A stretch of 64,000 nucleotides of DNA from JAAXIE01 sp965263155 (lineage in GTDB: Bacteria > Chloroflexota > Dehalococcoidia > Lucifugimonadales > JAAXIE01). The stretch is from the NCBI GenBank assembly GCA_965263155.1, contig OZ253586.1, positions 1,426,001 to 1,490,000 of the forward strand, given 5' to 3'. A program made the translations under genes and the position numbers. The notes under the pieces are model-generated. The model saw nothing but the letters and a program-made list of their open reading frames with translations, had not been told where the DNA came from and made no database searches. Below are positions 34,732-43,800 of this stretch, one piece after another; position 1 is the stretch's first letter; the number at the start of each line of letters is the position of its first letter.

Positions 34732-35748
34732 ATGCAGCTAGGTAAGGTACCCCATCAGCTATTGGGGGAGTTTCTTCGCGCCATCGTCAGCCCCGATCCA
34801 AGTGTACTGGTGGGGCCTCAAGTGGGTGTCGACGCGGCGGTTCTAGACTTGGAAGGCCAGCTTCTGGTGGCCTCCAGTGACCCTATTACATTTCCCAACG
34901 ACCTGCCTGGGTGGTATGCAGTGCAGGTTAACGCCAACGATGTAGCCGCCATGGGAGCCACCCCACGTTGGTTCCTCTCCACTATTCTGTTACCCGCCGG
35001 TACACTCCCTGAAACTGCAACTGAGGTCTTCAATCAGGTATTGCACGCCTGCCAAGAGCAAAATGTAGCTTTGGTGGGAGGTCATACCGAGGTCACTCAG
35101 GGTATAGAACACATATTCGTAGCTGGTTGCATGCTGGGGACAGTCGACCGTGACAGGTTGGTAACAACCAGTGGTGCACAGCCAGGCGATAGTGTACTGG
35201 CCACCAAGGGGATCGCCATCGAGGGCACCGCGCTACTGGGCAGAAACTTCTCACCGCAGCTCATTACCGCAGGGGTCGATGCCATTACCCTCCAGCATGC
35301 AAGGGGCCTTCTAGACACCCTCGGTATCAGTGTAGTGCATGATTGTTCAGTAGTAAGGCATGCAGCGCGAGTGCACTGCATGCACGATGTGACTGAGGGA
35401 GGTCTGGCTACCGCCTTGTATGAGGTGGCGCAGGCAGCAGGGGTTGGTGTGGTAATCGAGGAAGGGTCTGTACCCGTATTACCTCAGTGCGCCGACATCT
35501 GCCAAGCCATCGGCCTCGACCCCTTCGGCCTGTTGTCCTCCGGCTGTCTGCTCGTTACCCTTCCGCCCGAAGACGTGCCCGCCGCGTTATCCGCCTTGGA
35601 GGCGGAGGGGATCGATGCCTACGAGATCGGCCACGTAACGGAGCCGGAGGAGGGCGTCAAAATGATCGGCGATAGCCACGAGCCTGAAGACCTGCCAGTC
35701 TTCACCCGCGACGAACTCGCGCGGTTCATTGAGGAGATCTCGGCTTAG
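34732..35748 (+). CDS. AIR synthase-related protein (HypE-like)
   Basis: PurM/HypE/SelD superfamily fold, 338 residues. VGVDAAVLDLEGQLLVASSDPITF gives the first metal/ATP strand, YAVQVNANDVAAMGATPRWFLSTILLP the second, VALVGGHTEVT the third, and MHDVTEGGLATALYEVAQAAGVG the glycine-rich segment. HypE's C-terminal cysteine for hydrogenase cyanide-ligand synthesis is absent and no hyp genes are near, so it is not a typical HypE. The overall gap pattern also excludes PurM. Function unknown; it probably binds ATP. Confidence 0.78.
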   Translation: MQLGKVPHQLLGEFLRAIVSPDPSVLVGPQVGVDAAVLDLEGQLLVASSDPITFPNDLPGWYAVQVNANDVAAMGATPRWFLSTILLPAGTLPETATEVFNQVLHACQEQNVALVGGHTEVTQGIEHIFVAGCMLGTVDRDRLVTTSGAQPGDSVLATKGIAIEGTALLGRNFSPQLITAGVDAITLQHARGLLDTLGISVVHDCSVVRHAARVHCMHDVTEGGLATALYEVAQAAGVGVVIEEGSVPVLPQCADICQAIGLDPFGLLSSGCLLVTLPPEDVPAALSALEAEGIDAYEIGHVTEPEEGVKMIGDSHEPEDLPVFTRDELARFIEEISA

Positions 35749-36347
35749 GTGTAGGACAGCCCATCAATTGGGGTCCGGTCCTAGGCACTGGGCCGCTGCG
35801 GACGGCTACCTCCGAAGAACAGGCCACTCTATCCCAGCCCGGGCACCCTAGCTCTTATCATTCGGCCCTTGCCAGCGGTAGCATTTCCGCCTCGCTGCGA
35901 ACCTCAAACGACCGACCTGGAAGTTATGTAGACCATCCGCGGGCGTGGGTGTCTCTCTCTTTCGCAACGAGCGAATACGACCTCTGCGTACCGTGGGAAT
36001 GAGGGTGAAGGAAGTAGTGAGCCAGAGGGGCGAATCGAGAGCGTATGGGGGTGTGGGGGGTGATCAGCGCGACAGTGTGAGTCCGCTGGGGTCGGCTTGA
36101 GTTGCTCGGCAAGGGCGTAGACCGCGTTGGCGAACCAAGACATCCTCAGCAGGTTCTTGGTCACTGGGTTGTCAGGGTACTATTTGAGGCTCGACGGCAA
36201 GCCGCCGCACCCAGCGCAGTGCGAACTGAAAGAAGGGGAGATTTATCTGGGCGCCCATGCGATAATCTGTGGCGCTCCCGTGCGGTCTGATTGTCCACAT
36301 CGTTTCGCCTCCGCCCCATCTCAAGACGCTCCCCTAGCAGCTCATAC
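35749..36347. other. Intergenic stretch without a recognised gene
   Basis: About 600 bases between two convergent genes. Open frames exist on both strands (for example 36127 onward reading ANQDILSRFLVTGLSGYY), but none has a convincing start, ribosome site or family match. A remnant of an old gene is possible. Confidence 0.4.
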
Positions 36348-37316
36348 TTATCCCTCCAGCACAACTCGCAACTGGTCCGGCGTTATGTTGCCTCCGGAAA
36401 CAATAACGGCGACCCGCTTCCCTTGCAGTTGGTCGGCCAGCTTGATAGCGCCTGCCGTAGCCGCCGCGCCAGCGCCCTCCGCCAAGGTATGCGCCTTTTC
36501 CAAAAGGACACGAATGGCGTCGTCAATCTCATCGTCGCTGACTAGGATGAAGTCGTCCAGCAGCTCCCGCAGAATCGACTGGGTGAATTCGTATGCCGTA
36601 GCAGTAGCTAGACCCTCCGCACGGGTTCTCATGGGCGCGTCGACGATTCGGCGCTCCTTCCACGACAGGTAGCCAGCTGGGGCGTGCGCTGACTGGACGG
36701 CTATCACCTTAACATCCGGCGCGATGGCCTTGGCCACGATGCAGGCCCCCGACGCGCCACTTCCCCCGCCCAGAGGCACTAGGATGACGTCTACATCAGG
36801 CCAGTCCTCAATGATCTCCAAGCTGGCCGTGCCTACGCCAGCCACGAGCCGGGGCTCGTTGGCGGGATGGACGTACAGGTAGCCTTCTTCTTGAGACAAG
36901 CTCTCGGAGTGGGCCCGAGCCTCGTCGAATTCGCGGCCGTGGAACACGACTTCGGCCCCCAAGTTGCGCATGGACTCAACCTTCAGGGGGTTGGCCCCTT
37001 CAGGCAGGCAGATGACTGCCTTCGCCCCGAACATCGAGCAGGCGTAAGCAATGGACTGCCCATGGTTCCCGCTGGACGCGGTGACTAGGCCCCGGCGTCT
37101 TTCATCGTCGCTCAGCTGCGACAGCAAGTTGACTCCTCCGCGCACCTTGAAGGCCCCCAAGGCATGATGGTTCTCGTGCTTGAGGCGTACCTCGCACCCC
37201 AAAAGCTTGCTGAGAGCTGTGTAGTGGTGTAACGGTGTGCGGGGCACGTAGGGCGCGATACGTTTGCGGGCCGCCAACACATCCTTGAAAGTAGGGGCGG
37301 GAGGAATCTCTGCCAT
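36348..37316 (-). CDS. Threonine/serine dehydratase-like PLP enzyme
   Basis: Fold type II PLP enzyme, 322 residues. The PLP lysine is in HHALGAFKVRGGVN near residue 58, the substrate loop in TASSGNHGQSIAYA, and the phosphate-binding glycines in VPLGGGSGASGA. It lacks the ACT-like regulatory domain of long IlvA, so it resembles catabolic threonine dehydratase or serine racemase. The C-terminal SGGN motif (IVSGGNITPDQL) is present. It is a single gene with no pathway partners beside it. Confidence 0.87.
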   Translation of the reverse strand: MAEIPPAPTFKDVLAARKRIAPYVPRTPLHHYTALSKLLGCEVRLKHENHHALGAFKVRGGVNLLSQLSDDERRRGLVTASSGNHGQSIAYACSMFGAKAVICLPEGANPLKVESMRNLGAEVVFHGREFDEARAHSESLSQEEGYLYVHPANEPRLVAGVGTASLEIIEDWPDVDVILVPLGGGSGASGACIVAKAIAPDVKVIAVQSAHAPAGYLSWKERRIVDAPMRTRAEGLATATAYEFTQSILRELLDDFILVSDDEIDDAIRVLLEKAHTLAEGAGAAATAGAIKLADQLQGKRVAVIVSGGNITPDQLRVVLEG

Positions 37317-37398
37317 TTTATGTAAGCTCCTTGGGTAAGTTGCGTCGGTACTAAAGTCACATCATTCTCAGCCGCCCAGCGGGAAGGCCACAAATAGC

Positions 37399-37430
37399 AA
37401 CGGGGCCCCTGATGATTCAGGGGCCCCGTT
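37399..37430 (-). terminator. Strong hairpin between the oxidoreductase and dehydratase genes
   Basis: Arms of 14 bases (37399-37412, 37417-37430) with loop TGAT. T-tracts are poor on both strands, but it sits 34 bases after the beta-subunit stop and probably ends that operon. Confidence 0.6.
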
Positions 37431-37463
37431 ATTGTACCTAAACCTTATGCGGTTGGGTGAAGC

Positions 37464-38456
37464 CTAGTCGTCAAGCTTGGGATGTACGGGTATCACACCA
37501 GGCAGATACCACTCTTCCCAGCTCCGGTCCACCTTGCTCTGGAAGTACTTGTGATCTTCCTCGTTGAAGTGGGCAAACCGACCTTGGCGCTCCAGGTACT
37601 CACGCACGGGCTTGCGCTTCTTCATGCCCTTGGCGATGGCGCGGGACGGGCCGTTGAGGATGAGCTCGCCGTCGATGATCTCGTAGAGCACCCATAGACC
37701 GGTCTCGATGGCGAGCATGCCCAACTCGTGGGAGTACTTGGGGTCGTAGTCCCAGCCTTTGGGACAGGGGTCAATGCTGTGTATAAAGGTCGGCCCACCG
37801 ATGGTCAGGGCGCGCCTCATCTTATTGGTCATGTCCAAGCCGTAGGAACCACAGGCCGTGGCCACGTAGCGGCACTCGGGGTGACCAGTGGCCAGCATGG
37901 GAGCGGTGTTCTTCTTCCAGCGCCGGTTCATGATGTGCTTGGTCTTGCCCGGCGGGCTGAAGGTGGAGTTGGCGCCCCATGGCGAACTGCCCGACACCTG
38001 GATGTCGGTGTTGGCGTAGGACTCGTTGTCATACATGAGGATGAGCATGTTGTACTCGGTGAGCGTAAGTGCGGCCGATATAGCGGACAGACCCATGTCA
38101 GCCCCGCCGCCATCGCCACAGAAAGCGATGACGTTTATGGGCTCATCCTTGATCTTGCCCTTGCGCATGAGGGCCTTCAGACCAGCGGCCGTACCGGTGG
38201 CAGCCGAGCCTGAGGAACCCAACTGGGTATGCATCCATGGCACAACCCAAGGCGTGCTGTAGTAGGTGGTGTTGGCCACGTACATGCAGCCAGTGCTACC
38301 CACCACGATGGTCCGAGGGCCGGCCGCCTTGATCATGAGGCGCATCACCAACGCCGATTCGCAACCCTGACAGGTGCGGTGGCCCGAGGTGAACAGCTCT
38401 TGGACAGGGATGTTCTTTACCCCTTTGACTTGGGGCAGATCTACTAACGTCGTCAT
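37464..38456 (-). CDS. 2-oxoacid:ferredoxin oxidoreductase, beta subunit
   Basis: TPP-binding subunit of a pyruvate-type ferredoxin oxidoreductase. [4Fe-4S] ligands appear in HRTCQGCESALV, GSTGCMYV and SIDPCPKGW. The TPP-Mg motif is FCGDGGGADMG followed by DNESYANT. The ATG at 38456 sits six bases after GGAGG; a GTG one codon earlier is also possible. It is the last gene of the GntR-regulated operon. The substrate may be pyruvate or another 2-oxoacid. Confidence 0.9.
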   Translation of the reverse strand: MTTLVDLPQVKGVKNIPVQELFTSGHRTCQGCESALVMRLMIKAAGPRTIVVGSTGCMYVANTTYYSTPWVVPWMHTQLGSSGSAATGTAAGLKALMRKGKIKDEPINVIAFCGDGGGADMGLSAISAALTLTEYNMLILMYDNESYANTDIQVSGSSPWGANSTFSPPGKTKHIMNRRWKKNTAPMLATGHPECRYVATACGSYGLDMTNKMRRALTIGGPTFIHSIDPCPKGWDYDPKYSHELGMLAIETGLWVLYEIIDGELILNGPSRAIAKGMKKRKPVREYLERQGRFAHFNEEDHKYFQSKVDRSWEEWYLPGVIPVHPKLDD

Positions 38457-38459
38457 CAC

Positions 38460-39680
38460 TTACCTCCTTACGCCTATCCACTCGGTCTGCTGGTTCATGT
38501 TGCCACTGGCCAAGCCCTGTTGGACCTGCTCGATCATCTCGACGACATCGCCTTGATGAATCTCCCGTCCGCCCAGCCCGCAAATGAAGGGGAAGAGCAT
38601 CGGCCTATTATCGACCGGGTAGAGGGCTGACCGCACCTCGTTGAACAGGACCCCTGCGTTGCCAGGGGAGCCATAGGAGTAGTCCCTGTCAATCACCGCC
38701 ACTGCTTTGAAGCGGGACAAGGCTGCCCGGATCTCCTCTGTAGCGAAGGGTCGGAACCATTTTAGTCTGATGAACCCGATTTTGATACCCCTGTCACGGG
38801 CGCGTCGCACGGCTACCCGCAACGGCAGCGACATGGTGCCCAAGCCGATGAAGCAGATATCGGCGTCCTCGGTCATGTATTCCTCGAACCAAGGGCTCTC
38901 GGTGCCACGGCCGAAGATGCGCTTGAACTCCTCATGAGTCTCCTCGATGACGCCCTTGGCCCGCTTCATGGCCTCGTCGGTCTGCTTCCGCATCTCCATG
39001 AGCCAGTCTTCATTTACCTGCGGCGCTATGGTGATGGGGTTATCGGGGTGAAGGACAAGTTTGCCGCGGTCATACTGGGGCAGGAATTCATCGACCATGC
39101 TCTGAGGCGGCACCCTTACCAGCGACTGAGAGTGGGTAAGGAACGCACCGTCGCAGCTGATAGCGCAGGGGAGGAACACCCTAGAGTCCTCGGCAATCCG
39201 CCAAGCCATCATGCAGGTGTCGTAGGCCTCTTGGGGCGTGGCCACCCAGTTGAGCAGCCAGCCAAGGTCTCGCACTGCGAGGGCGTCGTTATGTTCGGTG
39301 CCGAAAGCCCCTGGGTCGTCCAAGGCCCGGTTGCCTACCATAGCCACCACCGGCAGGCGCAGGCCTGCGGTTACCGTGATGGCCTCGAATGCGTAGAACC
39401 AGCCCACGCCGCTGGAGCCCACGAAGGTGCGGGCGCCGACGGCGCTGGCGTGCTTCACGATCTCAAACTGGGAGTGCTCGCTCTCGGCGACGATGAACTC
39501 ACAATCGAAGTCGCCGTTAGCGATGAGACGCGACACGTACTGCATCACTGTGTCGTAAGGACGTATGGGATAAGCGGTGATGGTATCGACGTCGGCCATT
39601 GAGCAGGCGATGGCGATGGCCTCGCTGCCGCTTATCAGCTCCTCACGTTCTTGCTGTTGGATAGCAGGACTAGTCGTCAC
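38460..39680 (-). CDS. 2-oxoacid:ferredoxin oxidoreductase, alpha subunit
   Basis: Alpha chain with the pyrimidine-binding domain I (ISGSEAIAIACSMADVDTITAYP) and transketolase-C-like domain (CFIGLGTMSLPLRVAVRRARDRG). The canonical YPITPST motif is YPIRPYDTV here, which marks a divergent branch and possibly another 2-oxoacid. The GTG at 39680 follows GGAGG by six bases and overlaps the preceding gene by 11 bases; an upstream frame to 39716 is not needed. Electrons go to ferredoxin through the gamma-delta partner. Confidence 0.9.
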   Translation of the reverse strand: MTTSPAIQQQEREELISGSEAIAIACSMADVDTITAYPIRPYDTVMQYVSRLIANGDFDCEFIVAESEHSQFEIVKHASAVGARTFVGSSGVGWFYAFEAITVTAGLRLPVVAMVGNRALDDPGAFGTEHNDALAVRDLGWLLNWVATPQEAYDTCMMAWRIAEDSRVFLPCAISCDGAFLTHSQSLVRVPPQSMVDEFLPQYDRGKLVLHPDNPITIAPQVNEDWLMEMRKQTDEAMKRAKGVIEETHEEFKRIFGRGTESPWFEEYMTEDADICFIGLGTMSLPLRVAVRRARDRGIKIGFIRLKWFRPFATEEIRAALSRFKAVAVIDRDYSYGSPGNAGVLFNEVRSALYPVDNRPMLFPFICGLGGREIHQGDVVEMIEQVQQGLASGNMNQQTEWIGVRR

Positions 39681-40875
39681 TGGCCACCTCCTCCATCTCT
39701 GCGATGTCCTCTGCATATTGGCTGGGATGATGGAAGCCGTGGGACCGGCTGGTGGCCTTGGCCTTGTCCACCAAAGCCGTCATCCACTCCCGGTAGCCCT
39801 CTTTATCCCGGTTCCAGTGTTCCCACTGGCCGGAGTTGTCGTTGAACTCGGACTCGTTGACCATGGTCACACAGTCGGGGACGGGGCAAACATCGTCGCA
39901 CACGCCGCAACCGCAGCACGCTTCCATGTTGGCGTCGTACAGACCGTCGGGGGTCACGTCGAAGCAGCTGTCAGGGCAGTGCAGCCAGCAGAGGGTGCAC
40001 TTGATGCAGGTATCGAAGTTGACCACTGGCCTCATGGACCGGGTGCTGAACTTCTTGAACAGCTGGTTCCGATCTGGCTCGTAGCCAGCGCCGCCCAGCT
40101 GGTTGTGCTCAGGGTCGAACTCGCCGACAGACTCGGCCCCACGGAAGCCGGTGCCTTGGCCGTGACCCTGCACTACCAAAGCCTCTTCCATCTGGGTCCA
40201 GCCGGGCAGGGTGAAACTGTAAGGCGTCTCCGGGTTGCCTTGGCCCGGCTCCACCACGCGGGTCTCGGTCCGCTCGTAGGCCTTGCGGGCCGAGGCGACC
40301 TTCAGGTCGTCGTTCCACTGGTCGCGTATTACGTCCTCCATGGTCTCAATGCTCACCAGCTGGGGGCAAACCTTGACCAGTGCGCCCAAGACCCGCACTT
40401 CGGTGTGGTCTTCCTTGTACACCCACAGTCCGGAGAAGCTGACGCTGCCACGTATCACGCCTAGGTTGTAGGGCTCCGCGCGGGTGTGGATGTCCTGCAC
40501 AAGGTCGGTGCGTCCCTGCATCGAGGTCACCAGCACGGTGCCCCCAGCCTTGGTGGGACGGTTGATGGGCTGCAGGCCGTACCAAGCCCAAGACTCCACG
40601 CCCTTGCACAGCGTGTCGTCTACGGCGATGGTCACGTCCACGTCCTTGGGTTCATACTGGGCCAGATGCTCTTCCAACTCTAGCTCGTCGTCGGCCACCA
40701 CGGCGAACTGCTTGGCAGGGATGCCGTTACGCTCAGGGGAGTCTCCGTATCGTCCGAACGCCGTGCCCACCTTGCCTTCCTTAGCGGCGGCGAACACTAT
40801 TGCTCGCGTGATACGCTGGGCTAGGGTCTTCTGGAATATCCCACGGTAGACCACTTCCACAGCAACTCGGGTCAT
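39670..40875 (-). CDS. 2-oxoacid:ferredoxin oxidoreductase, fused gamma-delta subunit
   Basis: One chain joins the gamma (POR N-type) domain, about residues 1-185 (MTRVAVEVVYRGIFQKTLAQ... with FGRYGDSPERNG), to a C-terminal ferredoxin with two [4Fe-4S] motifs: CIKCTLCWLHCPDSC near 303-317 and CCGCGVCDDVCPVPDC near 331-346. Between them lies a linker of about 100 residues unlike standard PorD. The ATG at 40875 has AGGAGG six bases upstream. It is the first structural gene after the GntR regulator. Confidence 0.9.
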   Translation of the reverse strand: MTRVAVEVVYRGIFQKTLAQRITRAIVFAAAKEGKVGTAFGRYGDSPERNGIPAKQFAVVADDELELEEHLAQYEPKDVDVTIAVDDTLCKGVESWAWYGLQPINRPTKAGGTVLVTSMQGRTDLVQDIHTRAEPYNLGVIRGSVSFSGLWVYKEDHTEVRVLGALVKVCPQLVSIETMEDVIRDQWNDDLKVASARKAYERTETRVVEPGQGNPETPYSFTLPGWTQMEEALVVQGHGQGTGFRGAESVGEFDPEHNQLGGAGYEPDRNQLFKKFSTRSMRPVVNFDTCIKCTLCWLHCPDSCFDVTPDGLYDANMEACCGCGVCDDVCPVPDCVTMVNESEFNDNSGQWEHWNRDKEGYREWMTALVDKAKATSRSHGFHHPSQYAEDIAEMEEVASDD

Positions 40876-40943
40876 GCCATGCCTCCTATCTGAAATCTGT
40901 GTCTTCCCATCTACCAACAACCCGGGAGCAATCCCGGGGCAAC

Positions 40944-41639
40944 TCATGCAGCGCTCTCCACCTCCGTATTACTGGTTTCGATGACGGAGATGTGGTGCTC
41001 CATGGCCTTGCGCGCCCCCTCGCAGTCTTGAAAGCGCACCAATTCCAGCATCGCCCGATGCGACGTTAAGGAGCGTTGCGCACGTCCTGCCGTCTGCAGC
41101 GACCGGTCCCTCGACTGGTGCAGGGTATCGGCCACAGCCATCACCACCTTGATGAGGGCTGCATTATAGGTGGCCTTGGCTAGCGCGAAGTGGAAGGCGG
41201 TATCCCCTGCCACACCGCTCTCGCCCCGTTCGATTTGTTCCCGCTGCTCGTCCAAGGCTGCCTCCATGTGGCAGATGTCCTCTTCGCTCGCCCTCTCTGC
41301 GGCTAGAGCAGCGATGCCGGGCTCCAGGATGCGGCGCATCTCGAATACGTCCTGTACCGTGTGCTGCGAGTCCGCGAAACAGGAGGCGATGACCGCGGCC
41401 ATGGCATCGAACTGGCCGGTGTTGATGAAAGTACCCGCGCCGGGGCGGCTGTCCACCATCCCCTGAAGCTCCAAGGCGCGCATCGCCTCGCGCAAGGAGC
41501 TCCGGCTAACCTGCAGCTGCTCCGCCATCTCCCGCTCGGAGGGCAGGCGGTCGCCATGCTTCAAGCTGCCGTCGCGCACCAAGTCGCGTATCTGCTCCAC
41601 AATATCTTCATGGAGGCGCCGCCTCTTGATAACCTTCAA
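40944..41639 (-). CDS. GntR-family regulator (FadR/PdhR type)
   Basis: Winged-helix N-terminus (LHEDIVEQIRDLVRDGSLKHGDRLPSEREMAEQLQVSRSSLREAMRAL in residues about 8-55) and the all-helical FCD effector domain with metal-binding type residues DTAFHFALAKATYN and SHRAMLELV. It probably senses an organic acid. The start is TTG. Its promoter carries the palindrome TTGGTCAGACCAA, the standard site for this family, so it should repress itself and the downstream oxidoreductase genes until the ligand is present. Confidence 0.9.
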   Translation of the reverse strand: MKVIKRRRLHEDIVEQIRDLVRDGSLKHGDRLPSEREMAEQLQVSRSSLREAMRALELQGMVDSRPGAGTFINTGQFDAMAAVIASCFADSQHTVQDVFEMRRILEPGIAALAAERASEEDICHMEAALDEQREQIERGESGVAGDTAFHFALAKATYNAALIKVVMAVADTLHQSRDRSLQTAGRAQRSLTSHRAMLELVRFQDCEGARKAMEHHISVIETSNTEVESAA

Positions 41640-41672
41640 CTGCTCTTCCAGTGCCAGTCCCTCACTTCCAAA

Positions 41673-41690
41673 ACAGGCCCAATGGCCTGT
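41673..41690 (-). repeat. Inverted repeat beside the GntR operator
   Basis: ACAGGCC (41673-41679) and GGCCTGT (41684-41690) with CAAT between, in the leader of the GntR gene next to the operator. It could be a leader hairpin or a second binding site. Confidence 0.5.
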
Positions 41691-41702
41691 TGGTCAGACC
41701 AA
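41690..41702 (-). promoter_or_regulatory. GntR/FadR-type operator
   Basis: Perfect palindrome TTGGTC-A-GACCAA, matching the TGGTnnnACCA pattern of FadR-like regulators, touching the -10 box of the GntR promoter. Confidence 0.8.
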
Positions 41703-41729
41703 TTTAGTGGCCGAGACAACAGTTGTCAA
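41701..41729 (-). promoter_or_regulatory. Promoter of the GntR-oxidoreductase operon
   Basis: Minus strand TTGACA (41724-41729), 17-base spacer, TAAATT (41701-41706). The operator overlaps its end, a layout for repression. Confidence 0.65.
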
Positions 41730-42078
41730 GAGGGATTTCGCCCCGCAGAAAACTTGGTGGAGAAGCAACCCGTGACATCACGTGACCCAAGACTCACTGA
41801 CAAGAACCCTGCAGTCGAGATCGGAAGTGGATATTGGGTCCTCTACTACGATGACGCATGTATCTGTCCATAGCCCGTTGAACACCGGTCCCAAGCTTGC
41901 CCACACCCCCAGTTAACCCCTCCAAGGTGGTGCTCCCAGCCCCGAGCCCTGTATCCGCTATTAGCCTGGCCCAAGCAACTGGCTTATCCCGCTGAACCCG
42001 GAGCGCTCCTTATGCGAGTCCAGCTAAAGCCACCCACCCTTACCCAACTTGTCACACCTCTCCAATCAAGAGGGATTG

Positions 42079-42108
42079 TTGACGGGTTCTGTGGGGGCAG
42101 GACAGAAT
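42079..42108 (+). promoter_or_regulatory. Putative promoter of the lipoprotein gene
   Basis: TTGACG (42079-42084), 18-base spacer, CAGAAT (42103-42108), 30 bases before the ATG at 42138. Confidence 0.4.
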
Positions 42109-42137
42109 CCTTCCCAAGATGGGTGGAGGTGCTCGGA

Positions 42138-43193
42138 ATGAGGGTACTGGGCAAAATTGCGGGTAGACCTGACAGACCTATTACGAAACTATTGCTGGCG
42201 GCGGTTCTATGCACCGTTCTCCTCTCCATGGCAGCCTGCGGCGGAGATCAGGGACTGCCCGCCGGGGACTCTCCCGCTCCCACCGAAACCAGCACAGCCG
42301 TGACGCAGCGTCAAACCGAGCAAGCCACCCCTGCTGCGCTCCCGACGTCCCTGCCGGCGGCGACCCCAGCCCTGCGGACCCCTGCGACGCCAGCGGGCGG
42401 GGCAACAGCAGCCCCCATGGAAGCGCCAACCGCCACGCCAAGTCCGGCGCCCTCGCCCGAGCCGAGCCCGGCGCCGCGTCCCACGCGGCTACCGGCTCCT
42501 ACCCCAACCGCCACGCCATTGACCACTCCAACTCCGGGGCCCACACCCGAGCCAAGCCCCACGCCGGCTCCCACGCGGCTACCGGCTTCTACCCCAACGG
42601 CCACGCCATCGCCCACTCCAACTCCGGTGCCCACGGCAACGCTACCACCCAGACCTACCCCCACCGCGATTCCGGCGCCCACGGCGACGCCGACCCCGAC
42701 GCCCACCCCTGTGCCGACCCCTGACCCGGCCCTAGCCGGCTATTCCTCGTTGCTGGTCGAGGCTGTCTCAGGATATACGGACCGGCCTGGTTTTGTCAGC
42801 GGCAGCCTGACTGCAGAAGAAAAGAACATCCTGGACTGGGCGGACAGCAGGATTTTCAGCAATGAAAGTTTTAACGCAAGCGAATACGGTCCGGCTAACT
42901 GGCCTTCGCAAGTTAAGAACGATTCCGTCCGCGCATTTTTAGAGTTGATGAAAAAAATCGACGTTGAGAAGAAATCCAATGGAAAGCACATCATTAACTG
43001 GGGCGTAGACAATCTGGAACGCATCCTGGACGATTTGGGTATTTATGAAGGCGTGTCCACATCCTACGGAAATAATACTTATAATACGAAAGAGGAAGTC
43101 CGCAAGAATTACATACCTATAGTAACTGATCAAGGTCATATCCACAGGGAAATGCTGAAGACCTTTGCCTATTTTTCAAAGGCAGACGGGTGA
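42138..43193 (+). CDS. Lipoprotein with Pro/Thr-rich linker, 5' part of a frameshifted gene
   Basis: Signal peptide with lipobox MAAC (Cys33), then about 170 residues of Pro/Thr/Ala/Ser repeats with a 30-residue unit occurring twice, then a folded domain starting near SSLLVEAVSGYTDRPG. The frame stops at TGA 43191-43193 in the middle of that domain. The next frame, 43165-43800, continues it, so one base is gained or lost at the GGG before the TGA. The ATG at 42138 has GGAGGT upstream; a frame from 42012 has no extra support. The DNA after 42750 is clearly AT-richer than the surroundings, a sign of transfer. I do not recognise the domain. Confidence 0.6.
   Translation: MRVLGKIAGRPDRPITKLLLAAVLCTVLLSMAACGGDQGLPAGDSPAPTETSTAVTQRQTEQATPAALPTSLPAATPALRTPATPAGGATAAPMEAPTATPSPAPSPEPSPAPRPTRLPAPTPTATPLTTPTPGPTPEPSPTPAPTRLPASTPTATPSPTPTPVPTATLPPRPTPTAIPAPTATPTPTPTPVPTPDPALAGYSSLLVEAVSGYTDRPGFVSGSLTAEEKNILDWADSRIFSNESFNASEYGPANWPSQVKNDSVRAFLELMKKIDVEKKSNGKHIINWGVDNLERILDDLGIYEGVSTSYGNNTYNTKEEVRKNYIPIVTDQGHIHREMLKTFAYFSKADG
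42457..42634 (+). repeat. 90-base tandem repeat in the Pro/Thr-rich linker
   Basis: Two copies of a 90-base unit, offset exactly 90 bases (compare AGCCGAGCCC at 42461 and AGCCAAGCCC at 42551), encoding 30 residues around PTRLPA-TPTATP. Confidence 0.7.
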
Positions 43194-43800
43194 AGGAATT
43201 CTTATCCGGAGTTTAATGGAGAATGATGCTGATGATTTTGAAATGCTTTACAAGAGGGACCCTTCAAGGCTGAAAGGTAGCAACTTTTACACCCATGTTT
43301 CTTTTGGTAGGAGCAATCTGACATTCATGTCTTTGACTGAGTTGCCTGGTGGCACTATTGAGAGTTTTCCTACTAAGGTTTACGAAACTATTGGTGGTGC
43401 AAAAACTCCAAGGGAAGCTGCCGAACTCTGGTTTGGACATTTAAACAAAAATATGACCCACTTCGTTGGAGACGGTGAAAATTTTGCGGATCTTTTCAGG
43501 GCTTATTCCCAAACTCCTTATACTCCTGAGCCCGGATACCTTCTTTTGGTGGGAGAGGCTGGCAGCCCGTCTTCTACCGGTCTTACGGTATCGGCAATGC
43601 GTCTGGGAGGTATTAAAGCGTACCACTTCCTTAGTCCTGAAAAAGGCAGGCGTACGGGTGCTATAGAAATAGATGGGGAGTGGAAGTATCATAATGGTAA
43701 TATGCCTCTGACTAATGTTGACTTACCTATGTGTGTATTTTTGGCACCATTGACTGCTGTTGAGAATCACGAGTATGATGAGCATTGCGGCTACAAGTGA
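43165..43800 (+). pseudogene. 3' part of the frameshifted lipoprotein gene
   Basis: Open frame continuing the C-terminal domain of the lipoprotein: GEGILIRSLMENDADDFEML joins naturally to TFAYFSKADG of the 5' part if one G is dropped at 43188-43190. It ends at TGA 43798-43800 with MCVFLAPLTAVENHEYDEHCGYK. No signal or start site supports independent translation. Conserved-looking stretches are FVGDGENFADLFRAY and YTPEPGYLLLVGEAG. The AT-rich base composition differs from the neighbours. Either a true frameshift, a sequence error or, less likely, programmed frameshifting. Confidence 0.5.

Noticed and set aside
34732..35748. Naming the AIR-synthase-like gene hypE or selD
   Set aside because: The HypE C-terminal cysteine and the SelD Cys/Sec region are not visible, so only the superfamily is supported.
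36127..36672. Open frame overlapping the dehydratase 3' end
   Set aside because: Half of it is antisense to a recognised gene and the rest shows no family pattern.
42457..42634. Tandem repeats considered as a CRISPR array
   Set aside because: They are in-frame coding repeats of a lipoprotein linker, with no spacers and no cas genes.
42311..42706. Gly/Val-repeat open frame on the minus strand
   Set aside because: Antisense of the Pro/Thr-rich linker; low-complexity by-product.
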